This document shows, piece after piece, positions 27,864 to 34,893 of a stretch of 41,709 bases of DNA. This DNA comes from Streptomyces sp. T39 (GTDB lineage: Bacteria; Actinomycetota; Actinomycetes; Streptomycetales; Streptomycetaceae), in contig NZ_RDBP01000012.1 in assembly GCF_008042045.1 (NCBI RefSeq), forward strand, positions 1,796,834-1,838,542. The letters are read 5' to 3'. The position numbers and the translations under genes were made by a program. The notes under the pieces were generated by a model. That model searched no databases. It saw only the letters and a list, made by a program, of their open reading frames with translations, and had not been told where the DNA came from. Every line of letters begins with the position of its first letter. Position 1 is the first letter of the stretch.

Positions 27864-28403
27864 GTGAGCGAGAACACCGAGCACTCCGGCACCACCACCG
27901 GCGGCGGCCCCCGGCCCGAGCCCCTTCGTTACTTCGGCACCACCTGGGTCGAACACGACGGGCACTACGGCCTGCGGCGGGCCGCCGTCGCGGCCGGCTC
28001 CCTGGTGACCGCCTTCGCGGCCGCGCTCGTGCTGCGCTTCGCGTACCAGGGGCTGTCCATCGCGGAGGTCGGCGGTTTCGTCAACGGGCTGGTCGTCGTC
28101 ATGTTCGCCGTCTGCAGCGCCATCGCCTTCCGCAAGACGTGGGAGAGCTTCACCCGGCGGCCCTCGGGCGCGGCCACCGAGGACGCGCTGCGCGGTCTCA
28201 AGGCGATCGGGTTCATCGGCTCCCTCATCGCCTACGCCCTGCGCTGCTTCGTCGAGGCGCCCGGCGAGCAGCTGCGCCGCGCCGAGTACGAGACCGCGAA
28301 GACCCAGTACGCCCGGCGCCGGACCACCCGCTCCGGCAACCCGGCACACCGCGACGCCAAGGACGGCACGGCGCGCGGGGCCGGCAGGCCGAAGCGCCCC
28401 TAG
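27864..28403 (+). CDS. Conserved membrane protein with several TM segments, function unknown
   Basis: 179 residues. A Gly/Thr-rich N-tail (~1-40) precedes three hydrophobic segments: AAVAAGSLVTAFAAALVLRFAY, VGGFVNGLVVVMFAVCSAIAF and AIGFIGSLIAYALRCF; the tail (~130-179) is basic (RRRTTRSG, RPKRP) and probably cytoplasmic. No catalytic motif is recognised. GTG 27864 is the start, with GATAATC (27851-27857) giving a -10 box about 7 bases upstream, so the mRNA is likely leaderless. It follows the SH3 gene by 33 bases and is followed by a repeat-rich gap. Confidence 0.8.
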   Translation: MSENTEHSGTTTGGGPRPEPLRYFGTTWVEHDGHYGLRRAAVAAGSLVTAFAAALVLRFAYQGLSIAEVGGFVNGLVVVMFAVCSAIAFRKTWESFTRRPSGAATEDALRGLKAIGFIGSLIAYALRCFVEAPGEQLRRAEYETAKTQYARRRTTRSGNPAHRDAKDGTARGAGRPKRP

Positions 28404-28408
28404 GACCA

Positions 28409-28560
28409 CCGGCACACGGGTCCGGCCGGTCCGGGCGGGCCGCCCCACGGCCGGCACACTGGTCCGGCCGGTCCCGGGATCACCACGCGGCCGGCACACG
28501 GGCCGGCCGGTCCGGGGGAAGCCGCACGGCCGGCGCACGGTCCCGGTCCGGACGACCGCC
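28409..28560. repeat. Degenerate ~40-bp tandem repeat between genes
   Basis: Four imperfect copies begin at 28409, 28451, 28491 and 28530 (periods 42, 40 and 39), each with ccggcacac and most with ggccggtcc. The CCGG-rich units can fold into small hairpins, so they may act as a terminator or mRNA stabiliser for the membrane protein gene. Read on the minus strand they give a PGPAG-type peptide repeat, but no start or ribosome site supports a gene. Confidence 0.7.
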
Positions 28561-28607
28561 CGGGCGGAAGTGCCACGGGCCGGTCCCGTCCCGGGCAGGA
28601 TCGCCGC

Positions 28608-29378
28608 ATGACCGACACCAGCGCCGCGCGCGCCTTCGCCCGTCGTGCCCTCTCCTTCGACGCCGCCGCCACGCAGTACGACACGGCCCGCCCCGGCTAC
28701 CCGCCGGCCCTTCTCGACGCGCTGGAGGAGGCGGCCGGCCGCCCCCTCGCCGGAGCCCGCGCCGTGGACGTCGGCGCCGGCACCGGCATCGCGACCCGGC
28801 TGCTGCACGACCGCGGGGCCAGGGTGACCGCCGTCGAACCGGGCGCCGGCATGGCCGCCCGCTTCCGCGCCTCGCTTCCCGGAGTCCCCCTCGTCCGCGG
28901 CAGCGGCGACGCGCTGCCGCTGGCAGCCGAGAGCGCCGACCTGATCACCTACGCGCAGTCCTTCCACTGGACCGACCCGGCGCGGTCCGTCCCCGAGGCC
29001 CTGCGCGTGCTGCGGCCCGGTGGCGCGCTCGCGCTGTGGTGGAACGTCGCCGACCTCGGTGTGGACTGGATCGCCGCCCAGCAGGAACGCATACGGCGCG
29101 ACCTCGACGGCGACACCGAGGGTGCGCCCGGCAACGCCAGGGAACTGCCCGGCGGTCTGCGGCAGGCCGACCGCACCCTCCGCTGGAGCCGGCGGATCCC
29201 GCTCGACCTCCACCTCGCCAACCTCGGCAGCCACTCCCTCTTCCTTCTGCACGACGCGCGGGACAGCCGCGCCTTCCTCGACCGCGAACGCGCCCTGCTG
29301 CTCGACGCGTTCCCCGACGGGGTCGTCGAGGAGGCGTACACCGCCGAACTCACCGTCGCCGTGCGCCCGCGCGTCTGA
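28608..29378 (+). CDS. SAM-dependent methyltransferase, class I (Methyltransf_11 type)
   Basis: 256-residue soluble methyltransferase. Motif I VDVGAGTGIATRLL binds SAM (~residue 45-60); motif II is ITAVEPGAGMAARF-like (VTAVEPGAGM); the following DLITYAQSFHWTD and ALRVLRPGGALALWWN are typical of the UbiE/Coq5-like small-molecule group. Substrate not evident. ATG 28608 has CAGGAT (28596-28601) 6 bases upstream and no Shine-Dalgarno, so it is probably leaderless. The next gene, an ABC-2 ATPase, starts 55 bases later; no functional link is clear. Confidence 0.9.
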   Translation: MTDTSAARAFARRALSFDAAATQYDTARPGYPPALLDALEEAAGRPLAGARAVDVGAGTGIATRLLHDRGARVTAVEPGAGMAARFRASLPGVPLVRGSGDALPLAAESADLITYAQSFHWTDPARSVPEALRVLRPGGALALWWNVADLGVDWIAAQQERIRRDLDGDTEGAPGNARELPGGLRQADRTLRWSRRIPLDLHLANLGSHSLFLLHDARDSRAFLDRERALLLDAFPDGVVEEAYTAELTVAVRPRV

Positions 29379-29433
29379 GCCCGCCGCGCCGGTCTTCTTG
29401 ACGCCCGGCACCCCCGGGAGCACTATTCATCGC

Positions 29434-30267
29434 ATGATGAATTCCTCCGGTGTCGCCGTCCTCGGCCGGGGCCTGACCGTCGAACGAGGGGGCCGGGCGG
29501 TCCTGCGCGGCCTCGACTTCACCGTGCACTCCGGCCGCATCACCGGCCTCCTCGGCCCGTCCGGCTGCGGAAAGTCCACGCTGATGCGCTCCGTCGTCGG
29601 CACCCAGGCCGGGGCCACCGGCACCCTGGAGGTCCTCGGCCGCCCCGCCGGCCACCCCGCACTGCGCCCCCGGATCGGCTACGTCACCCAGGCGCCCTCC
29701 GTCTACGACGACCTCACCGTCCGCCAGAACCTCGACTACTTCGCCGCCGTGCTGCTCCCGGGCCGCGCCGCGCGCGACACCCGTCACGCGGCCGTCGCCC
29801 GCGCCGTCGCCGACGTCGGCCTCACCGCGCACGCCGACGCCCTCGCCGGACGGCTCTCCGGCGGCCAGCGCAGCCGCGTCTCGCTCGCCGTGGCCCTGCT
29901 CGGCACACCCGAGCTGCTGGTCCTCGACGAACCGACCGTCGGCCTCGACCCCGTGCTCCGCCGCGACCTGTGGGACCTCTTCCACCGGCTCGCCGCGGAC
30001 CGCGGCACGACGATCCTCGTCTCCTCCCACGTCATGGACGAGGCCGAGCGCTGCCACCGGCTGATCCTGCTGCGCGAGGGCCGGATCCTCGCCGAGGACA
30101 CCCCCGACGACCTGCGTGTCCGCACCCGCTCGAAGACCGTCGAGGAGGCGTTCCTCCGCCTCGTCGACGCGGCGGACGCCGCCGCCACCGCCGGCACGTG
30201 CCGCCCCGGCACCGGCGCGTCCCGGGACCCGGAACACGACGACACCGCCCGGGAGAACGCCCGATGA
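29434..30267 (+). CDS. ABC-2 transporter ATP-binding protein
   Basis: ATPase of an ABC-2 exporter (277 residues). Walker A GPSGCGKST, Q-loop VTQAPS, signature LSGGQRSRV, Walker B LLVLDEPTVGLD, and H-loop SSHVMDE are all intact; the C-terminal ~40 residues are Thr/Asp/Arg-rich. ATG 29434 is chosen over 29437; CACTAT (29421-29426) is a possible -10 box. The stop overlaps the permease ATG by four bases, so both subunits are translationally coupled. The family exports drugs, polysaccharides or lipids. With no regulator next to it, substrate is unknown. Confidence 0.94.
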   Translation: MMNSSGVAVLGRGLTVERGGRAVLRGLDFTVHSGRITGLLGPSGCGKSTLMRSVVGTQAGATGTLEVLGRPAGHPALRPRIGYVTQAPSVYDDLTVRQNLDYFAAVLLPGRAARDTRHAAVARAVADVGLTAHADALAGRLSGGQRSRVSLAVALLGTPELLVLDEPTVGLDPVLRRDLWDLFHRLAADRGTTILVSSHVMDEAERCHRLILLREGRILAEDTPDDLRVRTRSKTVEEAFLRLVDAADAAATAGTCRPGTGASRDPEHDDTARENAR

Positions 30268-31001
30268 GCACGTCCCGCACCCTCGCCACCGCCGCCCGCG
30301 TGCTCCGCCAGCTCCGCCACGACCGGCGCTCGATCGCCCTCATGGTCCTGGTGCCGTGCGTGATGCTCTTCCTGCTCCGCCATGTCTTCGACGGAACCCC
30401 GGAGACCTTCGACGCCATCGGCGCGGCCCTGCTCGGGATCTTCCCGCTCATCACGATGTTCCTCGTGACCTCGATCGCCACCCTGCGCGAACGCACCTCC
30501 GGGACGCTGGAGCGCCTGCTCGCCATGCCGCTCGCCAAGGGCGACCTCATCGCCGGCTACGCCCTCGCCTTCGGCCTCGTCGCCGTCGTCCAGTCCCTCC
30601 TCGCCACCGGTCTCGCGCTGTGGGGACTGGGCCTCGACGTCGTCGGCAGCCCCTGGCTGCTGCTGCTCGTGGCGCTGCTCGACGCCCTGCTCGGCACCGC
30701 ACTCGGACTGTTCGTGTCGGCCTTCGCCGCCTCCGAGTTCCAGGCGGTGCAGTTCATGCCGGCCGTGATCTTCCCGCAATTGCTGCTCTGCGGACTGTTC
30801 ACGCCGCGCGACAGGATGCAGCCCGTCCTCGAAGCCGTCTCCGGCGTACTGCCGATGTCCTATGCCGTCGACGCCATGAACGAGGTGCTCCACCACACCG
30901 ACACCACCGGCCACTTCGTCCGCGACGTCCTCGTGGTCGCCGGCTGCGCGGTGCTCGTCCTCGCCCTCGGCGCCGCCACCCTGCGCCGCCGCACCGCCTG
31001 A
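30264..31001 (+). CDS. ABC-2 transporter permease
   Basis: Membrane partner of the preceding ATPase, 245 residues with six hydrophobic segments of the ABC2 membrane family: an N-terminal basic stretch (RVLRQLRHDRRS), TM1 (IALMVLVPCVMLFLL), and the family signature regions TSIATLRERTSGTLERLLAMP and FMPAVIFPQLLLCGLFTPRD, then LPMSYAVDAMNEVL. Coupling by the ATGA overlap indicates one ATPase per permease, working as dimers. Similar pairs export daunorubicin-type drugs or lipids. It ends about 100 bases before proC, which has its own ribosome site. Confidence 0.94.
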   Translation: MSTSRTLATAARVLRQLRHDRRSIALMVLVPCVMLFLLRHVFDGTPETFDAIGAALLGIFPLITMFLVTSIATLRERTSGTLERLLAMPLAKGDLIAGYALAFGLVAVVQSLLATGLALWGLGLDVVGSPWLLLLVALLDALLGTALGLFVSAFAASEFQAVQFMPAVIFPQLLLCGLFTPRDRMQPVLEAVSGVLPMSYAVDAMNEVLHHTDTTGHFVRDVLVVAGCAVLVLALGAATLRRRTA

Positions 31002-31106
31002 CCCCGGCGACCCCGGCTGCCCGCCCCTCGGACGCACCCGCCGCCGGACCACCCCCGGTGCGAGGATGTGAGCGCACGCATCCCCACCGGCGAGGTGAAC
31101 GAAGCC

Positions 31107-31916
31107 ATGACCCAGACAGTCGCAGTCCTCGGTACGGGCAAGATCGGCGAAGCCCTGCTGAGCGGCATGATCCGTGCCGGCTGGCGTCCCGCCGACCTGC
31201 TCGTCACCACCCGGCGCGGCGAGCGGGCCGAGGAACTGCGCACCCGCTACGGCGTCGAGCCGGTCACCAACGCCGAGGCCGCCAAGCGGGCCGACACCCT
31301 CATCCTCGCCGTCAAGCCGCAGGACATGGGCAAGCTCCTCGACGAACTGGGGCCCCACCTCGGCGCCGACCGCCTCGTCATCAGTGCCGCGGCGGGCATC
31401 CCCACCTCCTTCATCGAGGAACGCCTGGCCGCCGGCACCCCCGTCGTGCGGGTCATGCCGAACACTCCCGTGCTCGTCGACGAGGGGATGTCCGTGATCT
31501 CGGCGGGCAGCCACGCCACCACCGGCCATGTCGCCCACGCCGAGGAGATCTTCGGCGGAGTCGGCAAGACCCTCCGCGTCCCCGAGTCCCAGCAGGACGC
31601 CGCCACCGCCCTGTCCGGCTCGGGCCCTGCGTACTTCTACTTCCTCGTCGAGGCCATGACCGATGCCGGCATCCTGCTCGGCCTGCCCCGTGCACAGGCG
31701 CACGACCTGATCGTCCAGGCGGCCATCGGCGCGGCCGTGATGCTCCGCGACAGCGGCGAGCACCCCGTCAAGCTCAGGGAGGCCGTGACCTCGCCGGCCG
31801 GCACCACGATCAGCGCCATCCGCGAACTGGAGAACCACGGGGTGCGCGCTGCCCTGATCGCCGCGCTGGAAGCGGCACGCGACCGCAGCCGCGAGCTCGC
31901 CTCCGGCAACGGCTGA
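31107..31916 (+). CDS. proC: Pyrroline-5-carboxylate reductase ProC
   Basis: NAD(P)H-dependent last enzyme of proline synthesis. The 269 residues have the Rossmann motif VLGTGKIGEALLSGM, the conserved MPNTPVLVDEGMS, and the C-terminal P5C signature SGSGPAYFYFLVEAMTDAG ... REAVTSPAGTTISA. Length is that of E. coli ProC. ATG 31107 is chosen because GAGGTG (31092-31097) lies 9 bases upstream; earlier in-frame codons (from 31068) encode an untypical extension. In mycobacteria proC also neighbours a small HTH gene, bS22, an SDR and an acyltransferase, all found further on in this window. Confidence 0.96.
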   Translation: MTQTVAVLGTGKIGEALLSGMIRAGWRPADLLVTTRRGERAEELRTRYGVEPVTNAEAAKRADTLILAVKPQDMGKLLDELGPHLGADRLVISAAAGIPTSFIEERLAAGTPVVRVMPNTPVLVDEGMSVISAGSHATTGHVAHAEEIFGGVGKTLRVPESQQDAATALSGSGPAYFYFLVEAMTDAGILLGLPRAQAHDLIVQAAIGAAVMLRDSGEHPVKLREAVTSPAGTTISAIRELENHGVRAALIAALEAARDRSRELASGNG

Positions 31917-31937
31917 CCCGTCGACAGCCCGCCGGCA

Positions 31938-31978
31938 CGTCCCGCCGCCCGCGCCGGGTCAGCGCGCGCGGCGGGACG
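31938..31978. terminator. Hairpin between proC and trpS
   Basis: 10-bp inverted repeat cgtcccgccg (31938-31947) / cggcgggacg (31969-31978) in the gap between convergent proC and trpS. Confidence 0.6.
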
Positions 31979-31991
31979 CGCCGGGGTCCTC

Positions 31992-32990
31992 TCAGACCGC
32001 AGGCAGCAGCCCGATCGCCCGGTAGGCACGGTCGACCAGGGGCCGCGCCATCTCCCTGGCCCGCAGCGCACCCCGTCCCAGGACCTCGTCGACGTACCGC
32101 TGGTCGGCGGCGAACTCCGCGTGCCGCTTCCGGATCGGCGCCAGGAGTTCCACCACTGCCTCGGCGGTGTCCTTCTTCAGGGCGCCGTAGGACGTGTACG
32201 ACCCGGCGAGGTCCGCCGGGTCGCCGCCCGAGCAGGCCGCGAGGATGTCGAGCAGGTTCGCCACCCCGGGGCGGTCCTCCCTGTCGTGGACCACATCGGT
32301 CGCGCTGTCCGTCACGGCCCGCATCACCTTCTTGCGCACCAGGTCCGCGTCGTCGAGCAGATAGACGATCCCCGACGTCGACGCGTGCGACTTGCCCATC
32401 TTGGAGCCCGGATCCTGGAGGTCCATCACCCGCGCGGCCACCGGGGGGTGCGTCGCCCTCGGCACGGTGAAGGTGTGGCCGTAGCGCTGGTTGAAGCGCA
32501 CGGCCAGGTCCCGGGTCAGTTCCACGTGCTGCCGCTGGTCGTCGCCCACCGGCACCTCGTCGGCGGAGTACGCCAGGATGTCGGCCGCCATCAGCACGGG
32601 GTACGTCAGCAGGGACAGCCGCACACTCTGTCCCTCGGCCCGGGTTCGCGCGCTCTTCTCCTTGTACTGGATCATCCGCCGAAGCTCGCCGTCGGTGGCC
32701 GTGCACTCCAGCAGGTAGGACAGACGGGCGTGCTCGTCCACGTGGCTCTGCACGAAGACGGTGCACAGTTCGGGATCCAGTCCCGCCGCCAGCATCAGCG
32801 TGGCCGCCTGCCGGGTCAGTCTGCGCACGCGCGCCGGATCGTGGTCGACCGTGAGGGCGTGCAGGTCGACCACGCAGAACAGCGCGTCCGTGCGGTGCTG
32901 GTCCACCTCGGCCCACCGCCGCATCGCGCCCAGGTAGTTGCCCAGGGTCAGATGCCCCGTGGGCTTGATCCCGCTGAAGGTCCTCGTCAT
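31992..32990 (-). CDS. trpS: Tryptophanyl-tRNA synthetase, auxiliary (antibiotic-resistant TrpRS1-like) form
   Basis: Charges tRNA-Trp in the cytoplasm. The 332 residues carry class I signatures: HIGH-like PTGHLTLGNYLGA and KMSKS-like GSKMGKSHAST, with ADILAYSADEVPVGDDQRQHVELTRDLA between. Start ATG 32990 has GGAGAGGGAC upstream. Streptomyces coelicolor has two TrpRS; one, SCO3334, is an indolmycin-resistant auxiliary enzyme controlled by ribosome-mediated attenuation. This gene has a leader peptide with tandem Trp codons (33146-33187) and a matching terminator, which strongly suggests it is that one. Neighbouring genes resemble the S. coelicolor SCO3324-SCO3373 region as I recall it. Resistance itself cannot be read from the sequence. 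The genome should contain a second, housekeeping trpS. Confidence 0.93.
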   Translation of the reverse strand: MTRTFSGIKPTGHLTLGNYLGAMRRWAEVDQHRTDALFCVVDLHALTVDHDPARVRRLTRQAATLMLAAGLDPELCTVFVQSHVDEHARLSYLLECTATDGELRRMIQYKEKSARTRAEGQSVRLSLLTYPVLMAADILAYSADEVPVGDDQRQHVELTRDLAVRFNQRYGHTFTVPRATHPPVAARVMDLQDPGSKMGKSHASTSGIVYLLDDADLVRKKVMRAVTDSATDVVHDREDRPGVANLLDILAACSGGDPADLAGSYTSYGALKKDTAEAVVELLAPIRKRHAEFAADQRYVDEVLGRGALRAREMARPLVDRAYRAIGLLPAV

Positions 32991-33091
32991 GTCCCTCTCC
33001 CGTTCCCGGACCGCCGGATCGCTGTGGACGACCCGCGGACCTGAGTGGAGCCACCCGTCCCGGCGGGCTCGGCTCCCGGAGGAGACATGCG

Positions 33092-33116
33092 AACGGCCGC
33101 CGAGGCGGCGGCCGTT
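33092..33116 (-). terminator. Attenuator terminator hairpin of trpS
   Basis: On the minus strand cggccgccg-rich arms (33106-33116 and 33092-33102) pair perfectly over 11 bp with a 3-base loop, about 100 bases before the trpS ATG. Its 5' arm can instead pair with 33135-33142, so termination is conditional. No strong U-run follows, common in high-GC actinobacteria. Confidence 0.8.
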
Positions 33117-33120
33117 GAGT

Positions 33121-33179
33121 GCGTACGTGAGCGCGGGCCGCCGTGTCAGGCGGCCCACCAGAAGGTGAGGCACGTACGC
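33121..33179 (-). promoter_or_regulatory. Trp attenuator: protector and antiterminator segments
   Basis: In transcript order: segment a (33149-33156, GGGCCGCC) directly follows the two Trp codons and pairs with segment b (33135-33142, GGCGGCCC). Segment b can also pair with the 5' arm of the terminator (33106-33113). An outer 9-bp helix (33171-33179 with 33121-33129, GCGTACGTG / CACGTACGC) encloses the a:b hairpin. A ribosome stalled at the Trp codons would cover a, leaving b to pair with the terminator arm and allow read-through into trpS. The pairings are observed; mechanism follows the known trp/TrpRS1 paradigm. Confidence 0.8.
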
Positions 33180-33187
33180 GATGTCAT
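33146..33187 (-). CDS. trpL: trpS leader peptide, 13 residues with two adjacent Trp codons
   Basis: Minus-strand ATG at 33187 opens a 14-codon frame: MTSRTCLTFWWAA and TGA at 33146-33148. Trp is a rare residue, so two in a row in 13 is striking and points to attenuation by charged tRNA-Trp level. A TACTCT -10-like box (33195-33200 on the minus strand) lies 7 bases upstream, so the transcript may start at the ATG. The stop codon falls in the loop of the a:b protector hairpin. It is far below the usual gene-finder length limit and would normally be missed. Confidence 0.85.
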   Translation of the reverse strand: MTSRTCLTFWWAA

Positions 33188-33227
33188 GCGGGTCAGAGTA
33201 CTCCCGGCGGGGGGTCACGGCACGAGG

Positions 33228-33256
33228 TTGACACGCGGATGCCCGCTCCGTAGTGT
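33228..33256 (+). promoter_or_regulatory. Vegetative (HrdB-type) promoter for the rRNA leader
   Basis: TTGACA (33228-33233), a 17-base spacer and TAGTGT (33251-33256) give a near-consensus plus-strand promoter, the best -35/-10 pair in the window. It is back to back with the -10 box of the trpS leader (33195-33200, minus strand), and is the first of several tandem rRNA promoters. Confidence 0.75.
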
Positions 33257-33829
33257 TCTCCGAGTTGCCCGACGTGAGCACCGACTCCGGTCGGCCCCGG
33301 GCGGCCATTCCGCAAGAACCACTCCGAGCGAGCGACGTGCTTTCTGTCGCCCGTCTTTCCGTGCGCATTTGCGAAATGAGGATTACGCGTTCGAATTCGG
33401 GCGCGGCCCGCCCCGATTAGCGTCGGGGGCCGGGAATCCGCTAAGGTCTCACCTCGTCGGAACGGCCCAACAGCCGGGAAGGCGAAACCCGCTGACTGGG
33501 AATCAGGCCCGAAAGAGTCTGATAGAGTCGGAACCGCCGGAAGGGCCGAAAAGCCCGGAAAGCACCGAGGAAATCGGGTCGGAAAGATCTGATAGAGTCG
33601 GAGACGCAAGACCGAAGGGAAGCGCCCGGAGGAAAGCCCGAGAGGGTGAGTACAAAGGAAGCGTCCGTTCCTTGAGAACTCAACAGCGTGCCAAAAATCA
33701 ACGCCAGATATGTTGATACCCCGTCCATCCGGTTCGGATGGTCGAGGTTCCTTTGAAAAAGACCTGTCCGGTCCTCCTTGTGAGGGTGCGGGCAGGCGAC
33801 ACAGCGAGGACGCTGTGAACGGTGGGGCT
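33257..33829 (+). promoter_or_regulatory. rRNA operon leader with tandem promoters and antitermination/processing elements
   Basis: No protein gene. Two ~70-base-spaced copies of tctgatagagtcgga (33518-33532, 33588-33602), each with TAGAGT as a -10 box, and a TAAGGT box near 33444, look like the multiple rrn promoters of Streptomyces. Downstream is the conserved 16S leader: cttgagaactcaacagcg (from 33673), an antitermination-type box, then tcaacgccagatatgttg, cctttgaaaaagacctg and the cacagcg/cgctgtg processing stem (33800-33817). In an intact operon the 16S gene would follow within about 70 bases. Here the leader stops at about 33829-33835 and joins 23S sequence. Confidence 0.85.
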
Positions 33830-33835
33830 TATTCT

Positions 33836-33877
33836 GGTGGAGTTGACCGGTACTAATAGGCCGAGGGCTTGTCCTCA
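33836..33877 (+). pseudogene. 3'-terminal remnant of 23S rRNA (about 42 bases)
   Basis: ggtggagttgaccggtac, then taataggccgagggcttgtc, is the invariant 3' end of actinobacterial 23S rRNA. Only this tail is present: the preceding ~3.1 kb of 23S, the 16S gene and the internal spacer (about 5 kb in total) are missing between the leader and this point. The cause is either collapse of a repeated operon during assembly or a real deletion. The locus as written cannot make 16S or 23S rRNA. Confidence 0.9.
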
Positions 33878-33954
33878 GTTGCTCGCGTCCACTGTGTTAG
33901 TTCTGAAGTAACGAACTCGCCTTTTGCTGGCTGGTAGTTCGACATCTTCATAGT
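33878..33954 (+). other. 23S-5S internal spacer
   Basis: A 77-base spacer after the 23S end carries short inverted elements (agttct / gaac near 33898-33916) used in rRNA processing. It is continuous with a normal 5S gene, so the downstream half of the operon is authentic. Confidence 0.7.
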
Positions 33955-34073
33955 GTTTCGGTGGTCATAGCGTTAGGGAAACGCCCGGTTACATTCCGAA
34001 CCCGGAAGCTAAGCCTTTCAGCGCCGATGGTACTGCAGGGGGGACCCTGTGGGAGAGTAGGACGCCGCCGAAC
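33955..34073 (+). rRNA. rrf: 5S ribosomal RNA
   Basis: 119 bases from gtttcggtggtc to gccgccgaac, whose ends pair to form helix I. The internal landmarks cccggttacattccgaac, cggaagctaagcc, gccgatggtactgc and gggagagtaggacgccg are all canonical. Two positions differ from the S. coelicolor form as I recall it (cgttagg for cgtgagg, cctttcag for ccttacag). They lie on opposite strands of helix II and may co-vary. The copy looks functional. Confidence 0.97.
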
Positions 34074-34086
34074 AATCATTGTGGGG

Positions 34087-34115
34087 AAGCCCCGGAACTG
34101 TGTTCCGGGGCTTTT
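34087..34115 (+). terminator. Intrinsic terminator after 5S rRNA
   Basis: 12-bp stem (34087-34098 / 34102-34113), 3-base loop and a T-run: a textbook rrn terminator. Confidence 0.95.
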
Positions 34116-34205
34116 CTGCGTTCACGGCCGTTTTCCCGTTCGCGTCATCCGGTCCGTGTGATCCGGTCCCCCTGTGGGGAAAGCGCGGTCGAATAGGGTC
34201 GGGGC

Positions 34206-34850
34206 ATGCGCTACGACCTCGTCATCTTCGACAACGACGGTGTGCTCGTCGACAGTGAGCCGATCGCCAACGTCATCCTCGCCGGCTATCTCACCGAGCT
34301 CGGACACCCCACCTCCTACGAGGATTCCCTGCGCGACTACATGGGTTCCGCCGTGCACCGCGTGCACGACCTGGTGCGGGAGCGGACCGGACAGGCGCTG
34401 CCGGCGGACTTCGACGCCACTCTCCACGCCCGCACCTTCGCGGCGTTCGAGCGGGAGCTGACCGCCGTCGACGGTGTCGCCGAAGTGCTGGGGGCGCTGC
34501 GGGCCGAAGGGGTTCCGTACTGCGTGGCGTCCTCCGGCACCCACGAGCGGATCCGGGTCGGTCACCGCAGGACCGGCCTGGACCGCTGGTTCGACGACTC
34601 CGTCGTCTTCAGCGCCCAGGACGTCGGCCGGGGGAAGCCGGAGCCCGACCTCTTCCTGCACGCCGCCCGGCAGATGGGAGTGGCGCCCGAGCGCTGCGTC
34701 GTCGTCGAGGACAGCCGGCTCGGGGTCGCCGCCGCCCTGGCCGCGGGGATGGACGTGTACGGCTTCACGGCCATGACGTCCGCACAAGACCTGGCAGGCG
34801 CCAAGGGCTGGTTCGGGGACATGAAGGAGCTCCTCGCACTGCTCGTGTGA
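34206..34850 (+). CDS. HAD-superfamily phosphatase, beta-phosphoglucomutase-like subgroup
   Basis: 214-residue Mg-dependent hydrolase. HAD motif I IFDNDGVLVDSE has the nucleophile and acid/base Asp; an all-alpha cap follows (~15-85); motif II is CVASSGT (the Ser/Thr); motif III is GRGKPEPDLF (Lys); motif IV is VVVEDSRLG. The subgroup hydrolyses sugar phosphates or phosphoglycolate; substrate unknown. ATG 34206 has TAGGGT (34194-34199) 6 bases upstream, pointing to a leaderless mRNA. It follows the rrn terminator by 90 bases. Confidence 0.92.
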   Translation: MRYDLVIFDNDGVLVDSEPIANVILAGYLTELGHPTSYEDSLRDYMGSAVHRVHDLVRERTGQALPADFDATLHARTFAAFERELTAVDGVAEVLGALRAEGVPYCVASSGTHERIRVGHRRTGLDRWFDDSVVFSAQDVGRGKPEPDLFLHAARQMGVAPERCVVVEDSRLGVAAALAAGMDVYGFTAMTSAQDLAGAKGWFGDMKELLALLV

Positions 34851-34893
34851 TCCGCCTACCGCCCGGTGGGCGGCGGGCCTACGCTGTGCGGCC

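Noticed and set aside
28400..28684. Collagen-like PGPAG peptide frame on the minus strand
   Set aside because: Arises from the CCGG-rich tandem repeat; no start or ribosome site, and it overlaps the methyltransferase promoter.
33045..33716. Plus-strand open frame across the trpS leader and rRNA leader
   Set aside because: Covers rRNA promoter and leader sequence and the opposite strand of the Trp attenuator; not a protein gene.
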